A stretch of 7,780 nt of DNA. Source: Methanosphaera sp. rholeuAM6. Its GTDB lineage: Archaea; Methanobacteriota; Methanobacteria; Methanobacteriales; Methanobacteriaceae. The position numbers and the translations under genes were made by a program. The notes beneath the pieces are model-generated. The model saw only the letters and a program-made list of their open reading frames with translations. It ran no database searches and was not told where the DNA came from. Within the stretch, counting starts at the first letter, position 1. Every line of letters starts with the position of its first letter. The stretch lies in assembly GCA_003266105.1 (NCBI GenBank), contig MVAA01000106.1, positions 1 to 7,780 on the forward strand, in the 5' to 3' direction. Below, in pieces: positions 1-5,610 of this stretch.

Positions 1-102
1 TAATAAAATATTAAAGATTATACAAGCATTACAATTAATGATTATTATTCTAACTAGTATATAAACTTTTAAATAAATAATTACCAATATATGATGAATG
101 AT

Positions 103-124
103 AGGTATAATAAAGAAAATACCT
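103..124. repeat. Short inverted repeat AGGTAT/ATACCT
   Basis: AGGTAT (103-108) and ATACCT (119-124) are perfect complements around a 10-base A-rich loop. This could be a small hairpin or a protein-binding dyad. No gene start or T-run is attached to it, so its role is unknown and chance is possible in such AT-rich DNA. Confidence 0.3.
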
Positions 125-222
125 TCTATTAAAACCATTTTTAACAAATAAAAATTTATAATGTAAAAAAAAGAAGAATAATTAATTTCCACTTTAAATA
201 AAAATCTTAAAAAAACATAAAA

Positions 223-274
223 GAGTTATTTCAAAAAAAGACAATAAATGTCGAAATCGCTGTTTTTATAACTC
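223..274. repeat. Nested inverted repeats GAGTTAT/ATAACTC
   Basis: GAGTTAT (223-229) pairs with ATAACTC (268-274). Between them lies a second small hairpin, GACA-ATAAA-TGTC (240-252). The inner part includes CGAAATCG, locally richer in G and C than its surroundings. It could be a folded RNA or the end of something decayed. There is no supporting promoter that I trust. Confidence 0.3.
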
Positions 275-302
275 ACCATATTCTATTAATCCTATTTTTA
301 AA

Positions 303-901
303 ATAGATGCATTCAATATTACATTGAAAAAATTTGTTTTTAAAAATTCATTATTAAATAAGAATAGTATTCATATTTTAAAAATTCTAATGTTATACTA
401 GATAATTGTTTTTGAATCAAACTGTATGAAAAATGGTGGCATCATAAATAATAATGGAAAACGTAGTGTAAAAAACTGTAATTTTAAAAATAATATTTCC
501 AAAAAACAGGGATGTGCTATTTATAATAAAGAAGGTTATATGAAAATATCTTATTCTGGTTTTGAATCCAATAGTCCTATGATAGTAGTGGTGCTATAAT
601 TACTAATCAAAAATGAGTTTAGCTGGTTCAACATTTTCCAGTATTTCTGCTTTTGGTTATGGTGGTGCTATTGGTAATGTAATTGATGGTGTTTTAAATG
701 TTAATCATTCAACATTTATCTCAAATTATTCTTTAGGAGAAGGATCTTCTATTTTTTGATGAAAACGATGTTATTTTATATCATTGTAAATTTTTAAAAG
801 CTCCAAAGCATATAAGAAAATATTATAAAACTTTAAAAGGTTTTTTATCAAGAGTTAATTTAAAAATTCAAAGATGGGATGAGAGAAACGCGATTTACTA
901 A
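303..901 (+). pseudogene. Decayed adhesin-like beta-helix protein (remnant)
   Basis: Pieces of one protein can be read in three frames. From about 402 to 580 the frame gives NGGIINNNG, then NCNFKNNISKKQG, then CAIYNKEG. It continues one frame over at 581-613 (SSGAIITNQK), shifts again at 622-756 (AFGYGGAIGNVIDG, then STFISNYS), and returns at 758-901 (DENDVILYHCKF) to a TAA. Stops at 597, 614, 620 and 757 interrupt the frames; the last shift falls in a run of six T. The spaced G-G-A-I and N-x-F-x-x-N pattern is that of the beta-helix repeats in adhesin-like surface proteins of Methanosphaera and Methanobrevibacter, and of Pmp-type proteins. Weaker similar sequence (FKNSLLNKNS) reaches back to about 303. 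No signal peptide or start can be assigned. At least three frameshifts make this a fossil rather than an active gene, unless the DNA sequence contains errors. The family match is by eye. Confidence 0.72.
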
Positions 902-904
902 AAT

Positions 905-918
905 GATATGAAAATATC
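905..918. repeat. Small hairpin with GAAA loop after the pseudogene
   Basis: GATAT (905-909) and ATATC (914-918) enclose a GAAA tetraloop, four bases past the last stop of the adhesin remnant. A five-pair AT stem is weak and no T-run follows, so calling it a terminator is not justified. It is recorded because of its position. Confidence 0.2.
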
Positions 919-1002
919 CACACCTCTTGACACCACCATAGAAAACTAGGTATATTAAGTTAAACATAAATGATAAATAGATTATAATAGTATGGAAAAA
1001 TC

Positions 1003-1020
1003 ATTATAATATTTTATTTA
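1003..1020 (+). promoter_or_regulatory. Candidate TATA region for pycB
   Basis: The stretch ATTATAATATTTTATT lies behind a purine run (GGAAAAA). Archaeal start sites lie about 25 bases past the TATA centre, which would put transcription near 1035-1040 and give a leader of about 75-80 bases containing the dyad at 1049-1080. Other TATA-like strings exist nearby (about 949-956), so this choice is tentative. Confidence 0.3.
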
Positions 1021-1048
1021 AGAATTATTAATTAAAACGAAAGAATAA

Positions 1049-1080
1049 TGTTTGAAATTCATAACGAAGAATTCAAAACA
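1049..1080. promoter_or_regulatory. Imperfect dyad upstream of pycB
   Basis: TGTTTGAAATTC (1049-1060) and GAATTCAAAACA (1069-1080) are complementary in 10 of 12 positions around the 8-base spacer ATAACGAA. It ends 35 bases before the pycB ATG. It could be an operator or a leader hairpin; as RNA it can form nine pairs with one bulged A. No known regulator site is recognised. Confidence 0.4.
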
Positions 1081-1115
1081 TAACTATTTGAATAAAACAT
1101 AAGAAGGTGTCGCAT

Positions 1116-2822
1116 ATGACTAAAGTAAAAATTATCGAGACAGGATTACGTGATGCTCACCAATCATTAATAGCTACCAGGATGAGAACCGAAGATATGG
1201 TTCCGATACTTGAAGATATGGATAAAGCTGGATATTTCTCTTTAGAAGCATGGGGTGGAGCAACTTTTGATTCTTGTATACGTTTTTTAAATGAGGATCC
1301 TTGGGAAAGACTAACAACTTTCAAAGAACACCTTACAAAAACACCAATTCAAATGTTATTAAGGGGACAGAACCTAGTAGGTTACAAACATTATGCAGAT
1401 GATGTTGTACAGGCATTTGTTGAAAAATCATATGAAAATGGTGTAGATGTATTCAGAATCTTTGATGCTTTAAACGATTCAAGAAACATGGAAATGTCTA
1501 TAAAAACAGCAAAACAGCAGGGAGCATATGTTCTAGGTACAATAAGTTATACAATCAGTCCTGTACATACAATCGAAAAATATGTTGATTTTGCAAAAGA
1601 ACTGGCTGCAATGGAATGTGATGCTATAACCATAAAAGATATGGCTGGACTCATCACTCCAAAAGTAGCAACCGATCTTATTACAGCATTAAAAGATGAG
1701 CTTGATTTACCAATAAATTTACACAGTCACTGTACCAGTGGAATGACATTAATGAGTTATCAGGCAGCTGTAGATGCAGGTGTAGACATGTTGGATACTG
1801 CAATATCACCATTTGCCGGAGGAACAGCACAACCACCAACAGAAAGTGTTGTTGCAGCATTAGCCGGAACTGAACACGATACAGGAATGGATTTAAAAGT
1901 ATTGTCAGTAATCAAAGAATATTTTGCAGAGTTACGTGAAAAATACAATGCATTATTCGATCCTTTAGCATCAACAGTAGATGCTGATGTATTAATTTAC
2001 CAAGTGCCTGGTGGAATGTTATCAAACCTTGTATCACAATTAAAACAGCAGGATGCAATTGATAAATACGAAGAAGTATTGAAAGAAATTCCTAGAGTAA
2101 GAAAGGACTTAGGTTACCCACCACTTGTAACTCCAACAAGTCAGATTGTGGGAGTGCAATCAGTAATGAACGTTTTAATGGGTGAAAGATACAAAAACGT
2201 AACCAAAGAAGTCAAAGAATATCTTAAAGGATACTATGGTAAATCACCTGCACCGATTAGCCAAGAGTTATATAAAGAAGCAATAGGTGATGAGGAACCA
2301 ATTACATGCAGACCGGCAGATTTACTGGAACCTGAACTTGAAAAAGCCAGGGCAAAAGTTGAAGAAGAAAACCTAATGAAAAAAGAGGAAGATGTTCTAA
2401 CATATGCATTATACCAGACAGTTGCCGAAAAATTCCTTAAAGGTGAAGCCGTAGCAGAAGAAATACCAGAACCAAAACATGAATACACAGCTTCCAACAT
2501 ACCTAATGCATACGACGTTGAAGTGGACGGAGAAGTATTTAGCGTTAAAATATTACCGACAGGCTACATGGAAATGGAACCTGGAACACAACAAATTAAA
2601 TCATCTGTAGAAGGAGCATTAACATCATCAATGCAGGGAATGATTGTCAAACTCAAAGTAAAAGTAGGAGACAACGTTAACGAAGGAGATACAGTTGCAG
2701 TTCTTGAAGCAATGAAAATGGAAAATGATGTTAAAGCCGATAAATCCGGAAAAGTAACTGAAATTTTCATAAACGAAGGAGACACAGTAGAAAAAGATGA
2801 TGTATTGATGGTTATTCAATAA
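1116..2822 (+). CDS. pycB: Pyruvate carboxylase subunit B (carboxyltransferase and biotin carrier)
   Basis: This subunit moves the carboxyl group from carboxybiotin to pyruvate, giving oxaloacetate in the cytoplasm for biosynthesis. It works with the separate biotin carboxylase subunit PycA, which is not in this window. The 568 residues show the HMGL-like carboxyltransferase barrel first: LRDAHQS at 11-17 with metal-ligand Asp13, IKDMAG at 173-178 with Lys174 (the lysine that is carboxylated in the family), and HSH at 203-205. A conserved PYC/OADA domain follows to about residue 460, then a Pro/Ala/Glu-rich linker, and a biotinyl domain with EAMKMEN, biotin lysine Lys534, 34 residues from the end. 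I use the ATG at 1116: AAGGTG at 1104-1109 sits six bases before it. A GTG at 1107 lies inside that ribosome-binding site and is not the start. The oxaloacetate decarboxylase alpha subunit has the same architecture. No decarboxylase beta subunit is adjacent, and in methanogens this form is the PycB of a two-subunit enzyme. Confidence 0.95.
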   Translation: MTKVKIIETGLRDAHQSLIATRMRTEDMVPILEDMDKAGYFSLEAWGGATFDSCIRFLNEDPWERLTTFKEHLTKTPIQMLLRGQNLVGYKHYADDVVQAFVEKSYENGVDVFRIFDALNDSRNMEMSIKTAKQQGAYVLGTISYTISPVHTIEKYVDFAKELAAMECDAITIKDMAGLITPKVATDLITALKDELDLPINLHSHCTSGMTLMSYQAAVDAGVDMLDTAISPFAGGTAQPPTESVVAALAGTEHDTGMDLKVLSVIKEYFAELREKYNALFDPLASTVDADVLIYQVPGGMLSNLVSQLKQQDAIDKYEEVLKEIPRVRKDLGYPPLVTPTSQIVGVQSVMNVLMGERYKNVTKEVKEYLKGYYGKSPAPISQELYKEAIGDEEPITCRPADLLEPELEKARAKVEEENLMKKEEDVLTYALYQTVAEKFLKGEAVAEEIPEPKHEYTASNIPNAYDVEVDGEVFSVKILPTGYMEMEPGTQQIKSSVEGALTSSMQGMIVKLKVKVGDNVNEGDTVAVLEAMKMENDVKADKSGKVTEIFINEGDTVEKDDVLMVIQ

Positions 2823-2827
2823 CCATG

Positions 2828-2841
2828 TTCTTTTTTTCTTT
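2828..2841 (+). terminator. T-rich terminator of pycB
   Basis: Six bases past the pycB stop, the + strand reads TTCTTTTTTTCTTT with a run of seven T. Archaeal RNA polymerase can terminate on such T tracts without a hairpin. Its placement between two converging genes fits termination of pycB. Confidence 0.5.
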
Positions 2842-2853
2842 AAATCATAAGTA

Positions 2854-2886
2854 AAATTCTATTTTTTGAAGCAAATTCTATTTTTT
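2854..2886. repeat. 14-base direct repeat across a gene end
   Basis: AAATTCTATTTTTT occurs at 2854-2867 and again at 2873-2886, a period of 19 bases. The right copy contains the last codons and the TAG stop of the minus-strand DUF2284 gene; the left copy repeats that stretch, including the TAG, just downstream. It looks like a small local duplication at the convergent gene ends. Confidence 0.5.
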
Positions 2887-3438
2887 ATACAATATTGACG
2901 TTATATTGTTCAGATATTTCGGTAAAACTCCGTTAATCAATAACAGGTCAATATCAAAAAGATCTTTTAGTATTTTTTTACTATCAAAGCCCAGTGAAGC
3001 AAGGGAATAACGTCTTATTTCAGGATGTATGCATTCATCATACACTTGCTTACAATTTTCCACACAATGATTGCACGGTCCTGTTAAACTCTGAGCTTTA
3101 GTATAAGTTTTCTCAGAATCCAAAACTTTATCAACAACCTTTTGCTTTTCCTTAAAGAAACTTTTTGATAAAAAATCCTTTAGTTCATCAGGAGTATAAT
3201 CTTTCTCATAATATTTTGGTTCAAATAATAATTGAGTAACAAATAGGTCAATATAGTCAAAACCTAAGATAAATTCCCGGATATTTATGTCAACCGGTGA
3301 ACAAGAATAGTTAGTATCATAACGGGGACATTCCTTGCAGTATCCCTGCACCAAATCAAAATTATAAAATCTATCAAAGAATTCTTCCGTAGTTAAAGTC
3401 TTCTTAAATCTTTTAACTTCATATTCAATATCACTCAT
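2878..3438 (-). CDS. Cysteine-rich putative metal-binding protein, DUF2284 type
   Basis: This is a 186-residue soluble protein with no signal peptide or membrane segment. Seven cysteines fall in two clusters: C34-x2-C37-x8-C46, in CKECPRYDTNYSCSP, and C122-x2-C125-x3-C129-x6-C136, followed by HPEIRRYSLASLGFD. This layout matches the DUF2284 family (predicted metal-binding proteins, common in methanogens and anaerobes), whose function is not established. The cysteines could hold zinc or an iron-sulfur cluster; that is inference. It is the last gene of the minus-strand operon, 12 bases after the queC stop, so it is probably cotranscribed with queC and larC. The ribosome-binding site is weak. 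The start at 3438 gives the natural N-terminus MSDIEYEVKRF; no better start lies upstream. The family call is from the cysteine pattern by eye. Confidence 0.75.
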   Translation of the reverse strand: MSDIEYEVKRFKKTLTTEEFFDRFYNFDLVQGYCKECPRYDTNYSCSPVDINIREFILGFDYIDLFVTQLLFEPKYYEKDYTPDELKDFLSKSFFKEKQKVVDKVLDSEKTYTKAQSLTGPCNHCVENCKQVYDECIHPEIRRYSLASLGFDSKKILKDLFDIDLLLINGVLPKYLNNITSILYKK

Positions 3439-3450
3439 AATTACACAACA

Positions 3451-4128
3451 CTACTCATAATATTCCGTAGGATCATCAATATTCGCCATCTTGAATGCTC
3501 TTTTTCTTCTTTTACAGGATTCACATACACCACAGTGTTCACGTTTACCGGCATAACAGGAATAACTTAAATCCATAGGAGCATTAACTTCAAATCCCTT
3601 TTCAACAATCTCTTTCTTTGTCATATCAATTAAGGGTGCTTTTATTTCAATATCATCAAAAGAACCATACTTAATGGTTTCATTAAAAGCTTTCAAATAT
3701 TCTTTAGAATTGTCCGGGAAGGTCACTGCTTCTTCATAATCCCATCCAACAATGATAATCTCAGCACCAACGCTTTCGGCATAGGCCAATGCAATACTGC
3801 AGAAAACAGTATTACGTGCAGGAACCCAGACAGATTTGGCTGTTTCAATAGCAACATCATAATTATCCAAGTCACTGTCATTAATTTCAGGTATTTCTTC
3901 ATCACTTGTTAAGGTGGAATTGCTAATGGAGTTAAGCCACGGCAGGTCAATTACAATGTGTTTCATATTCAAAGCTTTACAAATTAACGATGCATGTCTT
4001 AACTCTTCTTCTAAGCTTTGCTGTCCGTAATTAAATGTTATTGCAGTCAAATCATAATCTTCAGCATAAATGCTACTTGCAACTGTACAGTCCAAACCAC
4101 CGGACAATACACTTATTCCCTTTGGCAT
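3451..4128 (-). CDS. queC: 7-cyano-7-deazaguanine (preQ0) synthase
   Basis: QueC uses ATP and ammonia to turn 7-carboxy-7-deazaguanine into preQ0. In archaea preQ0 is put into position 15 of tRNA and becomes archaeosine. The 225 residues begin with the ATP-binding P-loop SGGLDCT (9-15) and end with a zinc-binding set, Cys191, Cys199, Cys202 and Cys205, in CYAGKREHCGVCESC, followed by KRRKRAF; both are family signatures at the expected places and length. The P-loop has Cys14 where the family usually has Ser (SGGxDS). A longer frame begins at 4167, but I take the ATG at 4128. It has GAAGTGATT just before it, its product starts MPKGISVLSGG like other QueC proteins, and it begins one base after the larC stop, a typical coupled arrangement. 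Other archaeosine genes are not in this window. Confidence 0.93.
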   Translation of the reverse strand: MPKGISVLSGGLDCTVASSIYAEDYDLTAITFNYGQQSLEEELRHASLICKALNMKHIVIDLPWLNSISNSTLTSDEEIPEINDSDLDNYDVAIETAKSVWVPARNTVFCSIALAYAESVGAEIIIVGWDYEEAVTFPDNSKEYLKAFNETIKYGSFDDIEIKAPLIDMTKKEIVEKGFEVNAPMDLSYSCYAGKREHCGVCESCKRRKRAFKMANIDDPTEYYE

Positions 4129-4129
4129 G

Positions 4130-5365
4130 TTAATCACTTCTATGATATTTTTTATAATCCTGTTCAATGTAATCTTTCAAATCTTTAACAGGAATACCTG
4201 TTTTGGCCGATAATTCTTTTAAATCATCATATTCTGGAGAACACTTAATAATCCTACCATCAATTTCTCCGACTTTAAACCTTACCTCTTCAACATTGCC
4301 ATTTATTTCAACTTTATGCATAACATTTTCTCTGATAGCTACACCTCTATGGGCATAAGGTAACATTCTAACTCCAAGCGTCCCTGTTTCTTCCATAAGA
4401 ACTCGTACCAAATGTTCTGCATCCTCATTTCTTGTGATTACCTTAACGATATGTCCCGGACGATTCTTTTTCATTATTGTAGGAGTGATGCTGATATCTC
4501 TTGCACCTTCATCCAGTAACTTATCATATAAGTTACCAAGAATTTCACCACTAAGAGTATCAATATTTGTTTCTAGGATTGTAACAGTATTCTCTTTGAT
4601 AGGAGCATCTGCTTTAATAATACGCAGAGCATTCAATATTTCCAAATCTTTTTTACCGGAACCGTAACCAACAATTTTATTCTCAAGTAAAGGAATGGAT
4701 GTAGTGTATTCATCAGTTATGTTCACAAGTATTGCACATCCCGTAGGAGTTGCTAATTCTGTATTCGCATATCCTCCAAGTGTAGGTACATCTTTTAATA
4801 TGTTAATTACGGCAGGGGCAGGTACAGGCAGTATTCCATGTTGTGTTTTAACTGAACCATTTCCGGTTGCAACAGGTAAAGAGTATATTTTTTCTTCGTT
4901 ATACTTAAGTAAATGAAAAGCATATGAAGCTCCAATAATATCTGCAACGGCATCGGCACAACCCACTTCATGAAAATGCAACTCTTCCATTCCTTTCCCA
5001 TGAACTTCTGATTCCGCAACAGCTAATGTTTTAAAGACTTTTTTTGCTAATTTCACACTGTTTTTAACAGTATTGTTATTTGAATATTTATCCTCAGTAA
5101 TTTCATCAAGTTTATTAATAATTTCCGGAAAATGTCTTGAAGAATGATCTTGAGTTTCAATATCAGCAAAAGTTGTCATTATTCCAGATTTTGATTTTTT
5201 AGAAATATTCAATTCTATTTCACCAAATTCTTTTGCATAATTATTTATAACCTCTTCCACTTTTTCCTTATCAGCACCCAAATCAATAAATGCTCCTATA
5301 AACATATTTCCGGATAATCCTGATACTTGAGGGTCTATAACTACAACCATATTTTTTTCGTCCAT
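4130..5365 (-). CDS. larC: LarC-type nickel insertion protein (nickel-pincer cofactor)
   Basis: LarC (formerly DUF111) is the CTP-dependent enzyme that puts nickel into the pyridinium bis-thiocarboxylate mononucleotide, making the nickel-pincer cofactor known from lactate racemase. Its 411 residues show the family landmarks in order: DPQVSGLSGNM (11-21), LHFHEVGCADAVAD (129-142), HGILPVPAPA (176-185), ELATPTG (203-209), ETNIDTLSGE (265-274), MKKNRPGH (298-305) and ETGTLGVR (326-333). It is one unbroken frame, unlike the frameshifted larC1/larC2 of Lactiplantibacillus. It is the first gene of a minus-strand operon with queC and the DUF2284 gene. No larA, larB or larE is in this window, so the enzyme that receives the cofactor is unknown. 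The start is ambiguous: ATG at 5365, or a second ATG at 5350 (MVVVIDPQVSG) that would suit a nearly leaderless mRNA from the TATA box at 5375-5386. Neither has a clear ribosome-binding site. Confidence 0.9.
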   Translation of the reverse strand: MDEKNMVVVIDPQVSGLSGNMFIGAFIDLGADKEKVEEVINNYAKEFGEIELNISKKSKSGIMTTFADIETQDHSSRHFPEIINKLDEITEDKYSNNNTVKNSVKLAKKVFKTLAVAESEVHGKGMEELHFHEVGCADAVADIIGASYAFHLLKYNEEKIYSLPVATGNGSVKTQHGILPVPAPAVINILKDVPTLGGYANTELATPTGCAILVNITDEYTTSIPLLENKIVGYGSGKKDLEILNALRIIKADAPIKENTVTILETNIDTLSGEILGNLYDKLLDEGARDISITPTIMKKNRPGHIVKVITRNEDAEHLVRVLMEETGTLGVRMLPYAHRGVAIRENVMHKVEINGNVEEVRFKVGEIDGRIIKCSPEYDDLKELSAKTGIPVKDLKDYIEQDYKKYHRSD

Positions 5366-5374
5366 TAAAAATTA

Positions 5375-5386
5375 TTATAATATACT
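5375..5386 (-). promoter_or_regulatory. TATA box of the larC operon
   Basis: On the minus strand this reads AGTATATTATAA. Transcription should begin about 25 bases downstream, around 5354, which falls between the two candidate larC ATG codons (5365 and 5350). This implies a leaderless or very short-leader message and favours the second ATG if the box is the one used. Confidence 0.45.
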
Positions 5387-5446
5387 CTGTTTTTTACTTT
5401 TAATAACATTTTTTAATCAACTAAATTAGATTATTGCTAGAGTCAA

Positions 5447-5454
5447 TTATATTA
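5447..5454 (+). promoter_or_regulatory. Candidate TATA box of the cobS operon
   Basis: TTATATTA within AATTATATTATTAT would place a start near 5475, so the palindrome at 5488-5503 would lie just downstream of it and the leader would be about 135 bases. Other AT-rich strings nearby could serve equally well. Confidence 0.3.
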
Positions 5455-5487
5455 TTATCTTTTAATAAAGTATAACTAGAGGAAAAT

Positions 5488-5503
5488 TAGGTACGTATAC
5501 CTA
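5488..5503. promoter_or_regulatory. Perfect palindrome TAGGTA-CGTA-TACCTA, candidate operator
   Basis: Six bases each side are exact complements around CGTA, near the middle of the divergent region between larC and the corrinoid operon. The site contains most of the G and C in this AT-rich stretch. The half-site TTAGGT/ACCTA(T) resembles the DtxR-type consensus (TTAGGT, 7 bases, ACCTAA) but with a spacer of 6. A metal-responsive repressor is therefore possible, though only by resemblance. Confidence 0.45.
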
Positions 5504-5596
5504 TTAAAATAAATTTAACTTTATTCAATTAAAAAAAGTTCAACAATAATTACTATTCTCCTATTGCTTAAAGCCAAGATTTTTTAATCAAAAAAA

Positions 5597-5603
5597 GGGA
5601 GGT
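5597..5603 (+). promoter_or_regulatory. Strong ribosome-binding site deciding a TTG start
   Basis: GGGAGGT sits seven bases before the TTG at 5611. There is no in-frame ATG near it (the ATG at 5615 runs straight into TAA), so this site fixes the unusual start codon of the CbiZ-like gene. Confidence 0.8.
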
Positions 5604-5610
5604 ACATATA

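Larger units (their letters stand above)
1..302. other. AT-rich non-coding stretch
   Basis: No open frame with recognisable protein character is visible on either strand, and no ribosome-binding site leads to a usable start. The only structure I can point to is two short inverted repeats (103-124 and 223-274). The stretch may be the decayed upstream part of the adhesin-like pseudogene that follows, or the intergenic tail of a gene left of the window; the sequence does not decide between these. Confidence 0.6.
5408..5591. repeat. 13-base direct repeat in the divergent promoter region
   Basis: ATTTTTTAATCAA occurs at 5408-5420 and 5579-5591, in the same orientation near the two ends of the 245-base region between larC and the corrinoid operon. 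It is mostly A and T, so chance is possible, but 13 identical bases within 184 is notable. The span given covers both copies. Confidence 0.3.

Noticed and set aside
303..901. Insertion sequence or transposase remnant
   Set aside because: The readable pieces are Asn/Gly/Ser-rich beta-helix repeats with no transposase motif, and no terminal inverted repeats or target duplication flank them.
1107..1115. GTG start for pycB, three codons upstream
   Set aside because: The GTG is part of the ribosome-binding site AAGGTG that serves the ATG at 1116.
1760..2819. Minus-strand open frames inside pycB
   Set aside because: They lack ribosome-binding sites, have Ser-rich antisense composition and sit fully inside a confident gene.
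4129..4167. Longer queC start at 4167
   Set aside because: It would overlap the end of larC by 38 bases and adds a tail not expected for QueC. The ATG at 4128 has a good ribosome-binding site and gives the usual MPKGISVLSGG.
4434..5019. Open frames inside larC on the plus strand and in another minus frame
   Set aside because: They are shadows of the larC reading frame with no family character.
102..5503. TAGGTA half-sites at 102, 947 and 5488 as a shared regulon motif
   Set aside because: A six-base string of this composition is expected several times by chance in this much AT-rich DNA. Only the 5488 copy forms a tight palindrome.
5504..5610. Cobalamin riboswitch before the corrinoid operon
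   Set aside because: No B12-box-like G/C-rich conserved core is visible, and this riboswitch class is rarely reported in archaea. The leader is almost all A and T.
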